DNA from: Saccoglossus kowalevskii
Taxonomy: Eukaryota; Hemichordata; Enteropneusta; Harrimaniidae
Length of the DNA stretch: 39,268 nt
Assembly (NCBI RefSeq): GCF_000003605.2
Contig: NW_003133843.1
Location: 676,998-716,265, forward strand
Direction of reading: 5' to 3'
The notes under the pieces are model-generated. The model did no database searches. It was not told the DNA's origin and was given only the letters and a program-made list of their open reading frames with translations. Positions 1 to 12,500 of this stretch are shown here, one piece after another (position 1 is the stretch's first letter; the number at the start of each line of letters is the position of its first letter). The translations under genes and the position numbers were made by a program.

Positions 1-59
1 CAAATATAACTCTCATCATATGCTAATTTACCAAGTTCAAAATTTTATATTTGATAATG

Positions 60-415
60 GAAATCCAAACTAGTTCTGATTCACGGTGTTGATGAGCTCA
101 TTCGTGCAACCATCCTTATCTAATTTCAGTAATAACTATTTCATACTGGCCCAATTCCAAGTTTTTTTTAGTCATACTGTTGGAAATCCAACCTCATCAA
201 CCGGTATGTGGCGAGATAAACTAGGCCATATTTTATTTAGTAGCCATAACTGCCTGGATTTCTGGGAATTTTTTTTTACATACTCGTCTGGATTTCCAGA
301 TTCTGTTTCTCCATATACAGTTGGAATTCCGGGGTATTTTCCCCATCATACAGTGCTGGAAATCCGACCACATCAACAGGGGGGTGCAGATATAAACTGG
401 AATGGCCCAATGTGA
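60..415. repeat. Diverged direct repeats around GGAAATCCAACC
   Basis: Blocks at 173-231 and 349-411 both run CATAC-GTTGGAAATCC-ACC-CATCAAC-GG and end with GATA-AAACT-GGCCA; a shorter match starts near 59 and two inverted-looking pieces (CTGGATTTCC) lie between. The minus-strand ORFs here have no splice support in phase with exon 17, so I do not call an exon. Confidence 0.55.
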
Positions 416-481
416 TAACATGTTCAATGGTGAAAATAATTTTAAGGTAGATGTAGCTATGATAAAAAAATATTTTCTCAC

Positions 482-516
482 CTCATCATTGGCTCTTGAA
501 GGTGCCCTGCTGGAAG
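482..516 (-). CDS. Exon 17, short Ser/Arg-rich exon
   Basis: Acceptor TTATGCTGCAG, donor GAG|GTGAGA. Two bases plus 11 codons (SSRAPSRANDE after a split Ala). Phase 1 in and phase 0 out, consistent with exon 16. It is only 35 bases long, so it rests on splice signals and phase. The gene continues beyond position 1. Confidence 0.6.
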
Positions 517-3500
517 CTGCAGCATAACAAACATATAACTGTTACCATAGCAACATTCGTAATCAGATGTTGCATTACATTGATTCATATTATAACATTG
601 TGATAATAAATTTGATTTATGTAAAGTCATAAAAAATATATAATTTGACGTAAACAAGGTATATCAATTGACATCAAGAATATATTATTTATTACAAATG
701 AGTGTCTGTTTTGTTTCCGAAGTTTTGGAGTTTATTATAACCTTGATAATGCCTCATGAAAAATCAATTCATTCAATATGTACTGTTGACAGTTTACTAT
801 AATGGTAAGTAGGTACATTTTTAGAAGAAATTTTTATTATAAAAATATATAATACCCGTGAAATCTGTATTAGTAATTGAGTATCAAAAATTCACCATTT
901 CGCATATGTTTAGATACTCTAATAGAAGCTGCATGCATTCCTTCTGTTGCATTGTACTATTTTAATAGAAGCCGCAGCTTCTAATACAGATTTTACAGTA
1001 ACAAGGATTTATAAGATGAGAATATTGCAAGGGTTGATTTGTGATGAAGATTACACATGAATATTAGATGAATATATGTGGATGGTATTGCTATTAGTTA
1101 GAACTACGTTCGATTGGCGTGTACAGAACAAGATCAAACATAAAACTATCATTCAACTTACCAGACTGTGGCCGTTGTACACTGACATGATCCGAAAAGT
1201 TATAACAACTGATTGTGGCAGTTGCTTGAGCTTGGCCTTGAGGTTGGGCGTGACGAGGCTGCAAGAAAACACAAACATTAGTACAAATCAAACATGTACA
1301 ACATTACTTATACCTACATTGTCTATTAATTTCACAGAAACATTACGATATATATAAATAAAAATATTTAAAAAACTATTCCCGTATGATTGACAACTAC
1401 CATGGTATATATTCCGTCGTTACATAAAAAAATATTATGTCAATTTCAATCAGAAATACTGAATTGGATGTAGAAAAAAAAAGTTGATTTGATATTATAA
1501 AATGGCAATAACTTGTTTACATATTTTGGTTATGGAAACAAATATTCCCCGACCTTTAAAATAAAGATCATTTTAATACGTGAAAATTAATGCAAAGTTG
1601 TCATTGTCTGCACTTTTTTTTATATTCCTCAATATTTCTGGAAATGAACCCTAATTTTGGAGCCAACAGACGAAATTTGAGTCAATTTTCAGATTTTACT
1701 CAAAAAAGTGTCTATTTTTGTTCAAATCCTCTTAAGCAAAGTGCAGACTATAAACAGAACTTTGTGAATTTGTGATGAAAAGAGGGAACTGGTGGTGAAA
1801 AGGTTAACTATCAACATTGTTCTTCAAATAGACACTACAAGATAGAAGTGGTATGTTATGTAGTGTCACCACAATGTTTTGAGTTTCTGTACAATTATTC
1901 TAATCTACAAATTACCGTATTTGTGATATTAATAGTGCATAAGCTCATAACAATAGAATAAATGTGTCATTCATGGTCCAAATAAGTCACGATCCATAAA
2001 AAATAAATGCAATTTGGAAAAGGAAATACAAGAAGTGTAAAGACATAAAATAAGCAATGACTGCATCCACAGTACAGCTTACACACAACCTATTTTTCAG
2101 AACCAACCAGTACTGTGTGGTAAACTGAGGTACACTTGCATAAAACACATTGACTCTACAAAACAAGACATACAGTGCTCAGAATAACTACATGTGTGTG
2201 TAAAAATACGTCTCCATCCCACTTACCCAGAATACCCTGGTATTATTAGCATTATTATTCCGCTATTTGAAAGCAGTGAAGGAATACAGAGCAGGGTTGA
2301 ATTAGAACAAAAATAATCATAACTTGTTCATGAAGCTTGTAGATACAAGTGACGTTATGGGCTTCGAACCGAGGGTGAGAATGCCAATCTGAACTCACAA
2401 CCAACCAGTGCCAATCTGGACTCACAACCAACCAGTGCCAATCTGGACTCACAACCAACCAGTGCCAATCTGGACTCACAACCAACTAGTGCCAATCTGG
2501 ACTCACAACCAACCAGTGCCAACCTAGACTCACATGCAACCAGTGCTAACCTGGACTCGTATGCAACCAGTGCCAATCTGAACTCACAACCAACCAGTGC
2601 CAATCTGGACTCACAACCAACCAGTGCCAATCTGGACTCACAACCAACCAGTGCCAACCTAGACTCACATGCAACCAGTGCTAACCTGGACTCGTATGCA
2701 ACCAGTGCCAATCTGGACTCACAACCAACCAGTGCCAACCTGGACTCACATCCAAATAGTGCCAACCTGGACTCACATCCAAACAGTGCCAACCTGGACT
2801 CACATCCAAACAGTGCCAATCTTTACTCACATGCAACCAGTGCCAATTTGGACTCACAACCAACCAGTGCCAATCTTGACTCGCATGCAACCAGTGCGAA
2901 TTTGGATTCGCATCCAACCAGTGCCAATCTTGCCTCGCATGCAACCAGTGCCAATCTTGACTCGCATGCAACCAGTGCCAACCTGGACTCGCATGCAACC
3001 AGTGCCAATCAGGACTCGCATGCAACCAGTGCCAATCAGGACTCACATGCAACCAGTGCCAACCTGGACTCACATGCAACCAGTGCCAACCTGGACTCGC
3101 ATGCAACCAGTGCCAACCTGGACTCGCATGCAACCAGTGCCAACCTGGACTCACATCCAACCAGTGCCAATCAGGACTCACATCCAACCAGTGCCAATTT
3201 GGACTCATATCCAACCAGTGCCAATCTGGACTCACAACCAACCAGTGCCAATCTGGACTCACAACCAACCAGTGCCAATCTGGACTCTCAACCAACCAGT
3301 GCCAATCTGGACTCTCAACCAACCAGTGCCAATCTGGACTCTCAACCAACCAGTGCCAATCTGGACTCCCAACCAACCAGTGCCAATCTGGACTCGCATG
3401 CAACCAGTGCCAATCAGGACTCATATCCAACCAGTGCCAATCAGGACTCATATCCAACCAGTGCCAATCTTGACTCACAACCAACCAGTGCCAATCTGGA

Positions 3501-6500
3501 CTCTCAACCAACCAGTGCCAATCTGGACTCTCAACCAACCAGTGCCAATCTGGACTCTCAACCAACCAGTGCCAATCTGGACTCACAACCAACCAGTGCC
3601 AATCTGGACTCACAACCAACCAGTGCCAATCTGGACTCACAACCAACCAGTGCCAATCTGGACTCTCAACCAACCAGTGCCAATCTGGACTCTCAACCAA
3701 CCAGTGCCAATCTGGACTCACAACCAACCAGTGCCAATCTGGACTCACAACCAACCAGTGCCAACCTGGATTCACATCCAACCAGTGCCAACCTGGACTG
3801 GCATGCAACCAGTGCCAATCTGGACTCACAACCAACCAGTGCCAATCTGGACTCTCAACCAACCAGTGCCAATCTGGACTCACAACCAACCAGTGCCAAT
3901 CTGGACTCACAACCAACCAGTGCCAATCTGGACTCACAACCAACCAGTGCCAATCTGGACTCACAACCAACCAGTGCCAATCTGGACTCACAACCAACCA
4001 GTGCCAATCTGGACTCACAACCAACCAGTGCCAATCTGGACTCACAACCAACCAGTGCCAATCTGGACTCACAACCAACCAGTGCCAATCTGGACTCACA
4101 ACCAACCAGTGCCAATCTGGACTCACAACCAACCAGTGCCAATCTGGACTCACAACCAACCAGTGCCAACCTGGACTCACAACCAACCAGTGCCAATCTG
4201 GACTCACAACCAACCAGTGCCAATCTGGACTCACAACCAACCAGCACCAGTAAAGGACTCCATTTTACCTTGTTTGCAGAAGTTGATTTTGTTGTTTTTC
4301 CTTTCAATGCAGAATCTTCTTTTTCTCGTTCTTTCTGATTAGTTGGTGGTGACGTTCGATCATATTTTGACTTCTTCTTGGCTTTATAGGAAAACATAAA
4401 AGAAATTCTGATGAGTCCTTCTCAAGAGAGATACATATATGTATGTCACTAACCATGGTACTTATCATTCAGGTGTGAAATACTGACACTGATATGGTAA
4501 GATACTTGTCACAATATTCATGTTGAACATCATCATTTTTTGCGGTGTCAAAACACAAACCGAAAAAACAAACTGAATCACATGACATACTGACTTACAT
4601 GAATCACTAACTTATAACTATGCCAAACAGAAAGTTTATTTTGAATGCATAATGCTAAGAAGAACAATAACTCAGGTCAACATGAGATGCAAACTTACAC
4701 GATTTCACTGTTTTTTCACAATCCTGTTTGGCGGGTGCATGTGCAAATAATGGCGCTGTGGAACGGATATCATCATCTATGACAAATAAAAGACAGAATT
4801 ATTTTAAAACAAAAATTAGATACATGCAGACACTTTAAAAAAAATGTAATTTCCTGAAATTTAGAGATTACACTTATGAGGTGGGCATTATAATGAGGTG
4901 GGCATTATACTTATGAGGTGGGTATTACAATAAAGGGGCCATTACACTTATGAGGTGGGTATTATAATGAAGAGGCCATTACACTTATGAGGTGGGTATT
5001 ATAATGAGGTGGACATTATGCTTATAAGGGGGGTATTATAATGAAGGGCCATTACGCTTATGAGGTAATTATTATAATGAGGTGGCCATTATGCTTATGA
5101 GATGGGTAATATAATGAGGTGGTGATTATTCTTATGAGGTTGGTATCATAATGAGGTGGTCATTATGCTTATGAGGTGGGTATTATAATGAGGTGGCCAT
5201 TATGCTTATGAAGTATTATTACCCAGTATAATGAGGTGGCCAGTATGCTTACGAGGTTAGTATTACAATGAAGTGGACATTATGCTTATGAGGTCGGTAT
5301 CATAATGAGGTGGTCATTATGCTTATGAGGTGGGTATTATGATGAGGTGGCCAATATGCTTATGTGGTAGGTATTACAATGAAGTGGGCATTATACTTGC
5401 GAGGTGGGTATTATAATGAGGTGGCCATTATGACTATGAGGTGGATATTTTACTGAGGTGGCCATTATCTAGTATTAAACACGAAAATGAATAATGCAAT
5501 ATACTACTATAGAACAGAAAATATTATGTCATAATGTTATAGACTTGAATACATTTATTGCTACTTACACTCATCTTTCAGTGTTCTTTTTTTGGCTGGA
5601 TCACTTTCACAGCGACCCTCACTTGTCACAGCAATCACCTACAAGGTACAAAATACAGTGACCGACACATGTTTATATGGACAATACAATTGTGTAAACA
5701 TAGTACAACCTTTTCATAGTGTAAAGAATATTTAAATGAACAAGTTATTTCTGACGGATGAACAAAGTGAGTTACATCTAAAGTCTAAGCAGCAAGAATT
5801 ATTAGACAATGATTTTTTTACATGGTTATTCACTTTTTCTGCTTCTTACTAGAGATGTGCTCCAAATGGAACAAATACCAGAGAACATATGTGAGACAAC
5901 TTACTGTGAAAATATACTCCGTGTCTGACTTTAACCTTCTTGCAGTAAAACTTGTATCAGTTCCTGAGTAAATTACTTTACCATTCTGAGTTAATTCAAA
6001 TCTATGGAGTCTACCGAGGGGTAGTTCCGGATGATCCCATGAAACAAACACTTCGCTACGCCCTCGTACAGTTAAAGAGGGTTTCCCTGGTGCATGTTGA
6101 CCTGTTGTGAGGATGCAACAATTATTAAATACTATTTTAATTATTATTCAAAGTTAAAAGATAGTCTACCCTAGATAGAATTAAATTTATGGTCAATATT
6201 TTCTAGATTGCCTTACGCTTCAATCATTTTTATTTAAAAAACAAACAAACTGCAGATAGTACTGTAAATAATTTGAGCTAACAATGCCAATTTTATTACA
6301 AGCACTGTTTGGCTATAATTTGTCCGTTCCGGAGATGTTTTGTCTGTAACACAGATGCATACACCCCTGACTACAGTCGCCAGAACTTAGGCTATATGCT
6401 AAAACACACTAAATTCAAAAGCATATAATTTTCAATGTAAGAACACATTCAATACAAGTTACATGCACTGAAACACTATGGTCAAGCTGTATCACATGAC

Positions 6501-9500
6501 TTGCCTTATTTGGAAAATGAATGGTCACATGACTTGTCATATGAAAACATTTCCTGTGCCACAGGACAATAAATTCAATATAGTTGCATGCACTGAAACA
6601 CTATGGTCACTCTGTCAAGCTGTATCACATGACATGCCATATTTGGAAAATGTATGATCACATGACTTGCCATATAAAGACATATCTTGTGTCACATAAC
6701 AATAAATTCAATACCAGTCACATGCATGGTAAATATTACAGAAAAAGAGCTTTTAACTACAGAAATTTTGTACATGCAAAAAACAAGGTGCCAAAAAACA
6801 AAGACAACTGTGATGTCATAACACATGAACTAAACACAAAGTACTTAGATGAGCAAACATAATGATGAATGATGAAGGACAGTGATGAGCATAATTGCCA
6901 TGGCAACAGATGTCATTGAGTAATCTTACTTTTATTTCTTATATCGGGTAATAACCCAGACTTTGAAAGCAAAGCTACACAACCATAAAACACAGAAAAA
7001 AAAATTGCAAAAAATATTATTATAAGTGAAGTTTATGCATGTAATAAAAAAACAAAAAAATATAATTGGATCTTGAAGTTAAACTTTGAACGATTGGAAG
7101 ATAAAAAAGTGTGAACTGTAAACCAATAATGTTTACTGCTAGTAAAATGTATGATGATTTGTGTAACCAAAACCCCAGTCAAAAGAACCCTGTTACAAAT
7201 AGGCATGATTTTCAGACTTCATATAATTCATTAAAACTTTATAACATGTTAGTGAAATGACACTCCCTTCTTGATAACTGTGCTCAAAAGTGACATTTAA
7301 CACAAAGCATGCTGGTCTATTAAAATGTTAGAAACAAAAGCTTTATAAGCTTATGATACCAACATTTAATTGAGACATATTTCTTCTGCATTAGACATAT
7401 ATGTTTAGTCATTTAAAATGGATCACATGACGTGCCATATTTGGAAAATCTATGGATCACATGACGTGCCATATTTGGAAAATCTATGGATCACATGATG
7501 TGCCATATTTGGAAAATCTATAGATCACATGATGTGCCATATTTGGAAAATCTATGGATCACATGACGTGCCATATTTGGAAAATCTATGGATCACATGA
7601 TGTGCCATATTTGGAAAATCTATAGATCACATGATGTGCCATATTTGGAAAATCTATGGATCACATGACTTGCCATAATTGGAAAATCTATGGATCACAT
7701 GACTTGCCATATTTGGAAAATTTATACATCACATGATTTCGGCATGAAAACAATAAAATTAATGGTGTATAATGTTACCTAGCTCTGCTGTCCTAACTGA
7801 AATTGTGGCCTTCGCTCCTTTACCCTTTGAATTATAAGCACAAACCTAGAGGGAAAACAAGGTATTATTGAAATAATTTTAGGGTCAGTGTTGTTGTATG
7901 TTGCAGTCACATACACCATGAACAATGTACATGTGAGTAAAAAAAAAAGTCAAAATATCAGCTACCATATTTTCTTTATTACCGTTAAGTGCACATATAA
8001 ACAAAGATGGCGACTTTGACTGTTGCGCTGATCAACGAGTACGAACTGAGACGTTTCCAAGCTTTAATTAGGTAATTTTCATGTGATTGGAAGGTATCGA
8101 AAGAGTTACCGGCGGTAAATAGTGCATAACGCGCCCAGATCAAGTCTCATCCTTGTGATTTCCATTTGAAGTGCGCATTGGATTGTGGGAAAATCAATGT
8201 TTACCAACACAAATTTCGCACATGCGCAGCGCGACGACTACCGCACTTTAAGTAAACACATGTATAAGTTCAGTATAACATAACAACATTTGATTTCTCT
8301 TTAAAGCAGCAATAGAGCAGTTTGGAACAATAATTCAGTTATGATCAAAACAAACAAAACAATTTCTTGAAAGATGGAAAATCAAAAACCACACCAGATA
8401 CAAATGCACAATTTTATGTACTTTTCTCGAACTCCTCAGTTTGACAAAATGGACTTAACTTCTCACTGGCTAAAAATATGCAAATCCCATTGTCAAGATT
8501 CCAAACACAGTATTTGTGAACGTTGACTTTGTTGTTAATTAAAAATATAAAAGTTTGAAAAAAAAACGCTGATTCAATCAGACATTGCAGCTCAATTCAC
8601 TGGGTTTTAATTTTGCTTATTTCGCTGACTGGAAATTAAATTAAAACCCAGTGAATATGTAAAATTTAGCATAGAGCACATTATCTAAATGATAAAACCA
8701 TGAATTTAAAACCCACTGAATAATGGTAAATCAGCGAAATATAAACCCAGTGAAAATTTAGTCATTTTACGGTACTTTTAACATTCTCACCTGTATGTCA
8801 TAAGTTGTTGCAGCAGCCAATCCTGATACAATTGAGCTTAATTCAGATGTATTGTCAGTTGATGTTTTACCTGCAATACATTAACAATGCACTGATTAAT
8901 TCTTTTCGACTAAAATGTATGATGCAACATTTGGCAAATTTGTAATCCCTTCGGCTTTCCATTTGATTGTGAGTGTTCCAGCTTCGTTCATCCTCAAGGA
9001 TTTGATTCTGTTTAAAATTACTGTCCACACTAAATTCAGAATAATAGCAACAATGTAGTCTATGAATATTCACTACTTATAATCATACTAATATAATATA
9101 TTCCCATAATTTTGAGATCTTTGCTTATTGATGTGCATATGTATAATATTATGTATGATGTATGTGTGAAGTTTGAATGTAATCGGTCCAGGCATGTCTA
9201 AGATATACGTCCGGATGCACAGACACACAGATGCACGAAAGCACAGAGGTCAATCCCTAAGTCCATGTTTTCAGACTGCATCAGAACGAGGACTAATAAT
9301 TTCCCATATTTCAATATCTCATCTTAAAGGAGAACCGCTCAATCCCATGGATTGCACCAAAGAATCATGGGACACTATTGTTTATGTTGTTTACAATGTT
9401 AGTCTATCTTTTGTTATCCATTGTTATTTTAATCCAGAAAGTAAATTTGTTGTGAGATTAGGCTTAACTGGAAGGTGCCCCTTTAAGGCCCTGCGAGATG

Positions 9501-12500
9501 GAATGATCTAAAATTGCAACTTTAAGAACCTCAGCAAAATCTTCAGTACTAAAATATTTCATGATTTCCACTGATTTTATCAATTGTGGTTTACAATGAA
9601 TTCTTTATGTCAGTGAGAAAACTGAAATTTGATATGGTAAAATGTCACAAAGTCAGATAAACATGTAGATCAAGGTTCTGATAGCTACACATGCTTAGGC
9701 CTAACTTAAGTCTCTTTAAAATGCATACATGTCGTAACTGATAAGCATGTGCCAAATGTGTTATTCACGACACCCACTACCATTTACCATACCATTTTTT
9801 TTAATCATTTTACTACATCAACGACAGAGAACCTGTGACTATTTCTTGTACGTGTTGACTTGGGGAATGTTTGCCCATGAAGATGTTTTTTGTATATCTC
9901 ACTGTAGGATTAATGCTTGTTGTGCGCACAGACACCAAGAAAGCTGCAATGATTGCTGTACATGCATCAAATATTGTTCACATCTCATACACTAAGTGAA
10001 ATTAACACTGCCACTGAAATGAGACATGACAGTAATTAACAAGATGCAGTACTGATAACTTATGTACTATTATATTATCTCACCATTATAAACAATGTAA
10101 CCTTTTACTGCACCATTAGGGAACAGCGGAGGTGACCAACAAATCTTGATCTGTGTTGTGGTCACTCCAAGCACTCTTATCTCTTCGGGCGCTTCTGGAA
10201 CCCATTCCTCGGTAGTCGCTACAGCTGGTTCACTCAGAGGACTGTTATCGCCTTCTGTGTACGTCTGAAGTTTGATCGTATACTGCTTGTCAGGGATGAG
10301 ACCCGATACGACACAGCTCAGCTCCTGTCCTTGGTATACCACCTTTTTACCATCTGTAACTGTAGTTAGAGAGTCAGAAAGGTTAAAGCAATCCGTTGAT
10401 CTAAAAAATAGTGCATAGGGTTCATTAACAGTTAGGCATATTTTTTTGTGACAAGAATAAGTATAACATTTTTTTATTATTACATAACTATAATAATTTA
10501 TTTTAGCTGGAGGTGTTTCGTAGTAACTTTATTTTCACTGATTTTTGAGGAGTTGAATGTAAAATATAGGAAAAAAAGGTATATTTGCTTGATTTTGTTT
10601 TCACTGAATCATCCCTTCAGCAAAAAATGGAGAAAATAAATTCTGAGCAAAAATAAAGGATTTTACAGTACCAATGAAAAACTAGTTAAACTAGTTTTTT
10701 TTTGATTTCCCAGATTTTGTGCAGAGAGTTTAATTATTCTTTCTTCAAAAGATACTGTAACATCAGCTACAATGTATGTACACTCTTGTTTGAAAGAAAA
10801 TTTCCACTAGACCAGAAATCTTAAATGACACAATTAGAAAGGTGTTACTTCTAAGACAGCGCCCTCAGTGTTGGACACACACATAATGAATCAACAAGCA
10901 GTACCTGGTGTTCTTTGACCTTGATTTTTTCAATCTTTGACTAGTTGCAATATTTAATAATATAGTTTTTAATTTTTTAATATGCCAACACTTACTGAAT
11001 TCCCCTTGAAATTAAACTAAAATTCTCAAATTGCAGCAGAAACAACATTTTTGTATCACATCAGATACTAGTGACTTGTACATACCATCGTAGAGTTTAT
11101 ACGATACTTGTAAGTCACTTTTTAGTTTCACCAAATCCCAGTTTGCAGATATCGAGAATGCATCAACTACATCTAGCCTTGGTGCCTTGGGTGTTTCTAA
11201 CTTTTTTAAAAGTTCTATTGTTTGTGTGACCTCTTCCCTAAGGTCTTCGCTGATTCCAGCTTTGGCTTCAGTTTCCTGTAAGAGAAGACATATAAATACA
11301 TGTATAAAGTGAAAAAAAAAAATCTCAATAAATAATTTTGGGGTCTTTTTGTTTTTTACTTCTACTGGAGATGCGCTTCTAATAGAGCAAATAAATTATG
11401 CATATATGACATAGTTTGGTTACTTTACAAAATCGCAAGACCAAAGATAATTAAATGTACTGCATTTGTTCTATTAGTAGCACATTCACTCACAAAAATC
11501 ACAAACGTGCTTCTATAGTCAAAATAAATAAAATTTAAGTGATTTATTATAAAATAAACAAATTTTTTTTTATATACACTTGCAAATACAGTATCTCAAC
11601 AACCTACTAGTAACTCCTCGGTTAGGTCAACTGTGAGATGAACTGTTAATTGACAGTGACATGTAGATAAGTCAATCTCAGACAATCTCATCAAAAATAC
11701 AGTATAAACTGTAGATTAAACACACCTACCTTAAGAGCAGCAATAACAGTCTTGTGATCTCTCAGTTTAAGACAACCCTTATTTTTATTAGCAAATGTTC
11801 GTAGTGTCCTAAAAATGTTAAAGATACAGACATATAAACAATATTTGATCGTGGAGCTAAAAAAAAGGAGACTGGACTCCCCTTGATGCTATTTTTGTCG
11901 ACTATTTGCTCAACAAATAACACTTCATGGGTTTATCAGGGATTACTGAACACGAGTATTTAATTAGATGTGATTGGACGTTTTTGAATGAGTTCACATT
12001 GTTTCCATAAAACAATTCTAAATTCTTCAGGCAGCAGTAATTCTTTGGATAAACACAACTTTGTAAATAGCATTGTAACCATTGAAAACACAGTTTTAGA
12101 GGACGATGAGTATTGTTACTGCAATGGAGAGGAAACTATGACGACGAGAATTGTGCAATTGTACCGCTACATGCATGTTCATCAACTTTTGACGTCAACT
12201 GCTCAGAACAAAAATTATCACTACACATCACGAAGGGGGGACTGCTCAATAACCAGTGTGACGGTAGTCAGAAGAAGTCAGCGAGATGAAAGGCATGTGA
12301 ACACAAAAGAATAATTAGCTAAAAACAAAAGATTCAAGTAGAATTAAAACCAGTTCTGTCTCTTTTTTTTTTTTTTAGCTCCATGGCTTTATATAGGTCA
12401 ATCGCCTTTCTAAAATTAATGAGGAACATGTTTTCTTATTTGTATTTTAAAATTGTCATTGTCAAATTTAACCTTTTCATCGTTAGACGTTTTCAACCAA

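Noticed and set aside
2669-4342. 557- and 496-codon plus-strand ORFs and a 519-codon minus-strand ORF with perfect nonapeptide repeats
   Set aside because: They are the 27-bp minisatellite read in different frames. All frames are open at once because the period is divisible by three, changes do not favour synonymous sites in any frame, and stops appear in the frame of exon 15.
7418-7740. CRISPR-like regular repeats (also 2386-4244 and 38881-39268)
   Set aside because: The units are directly adjacent with no unique spacers, and the DNA is from an intron-containing animal genome.
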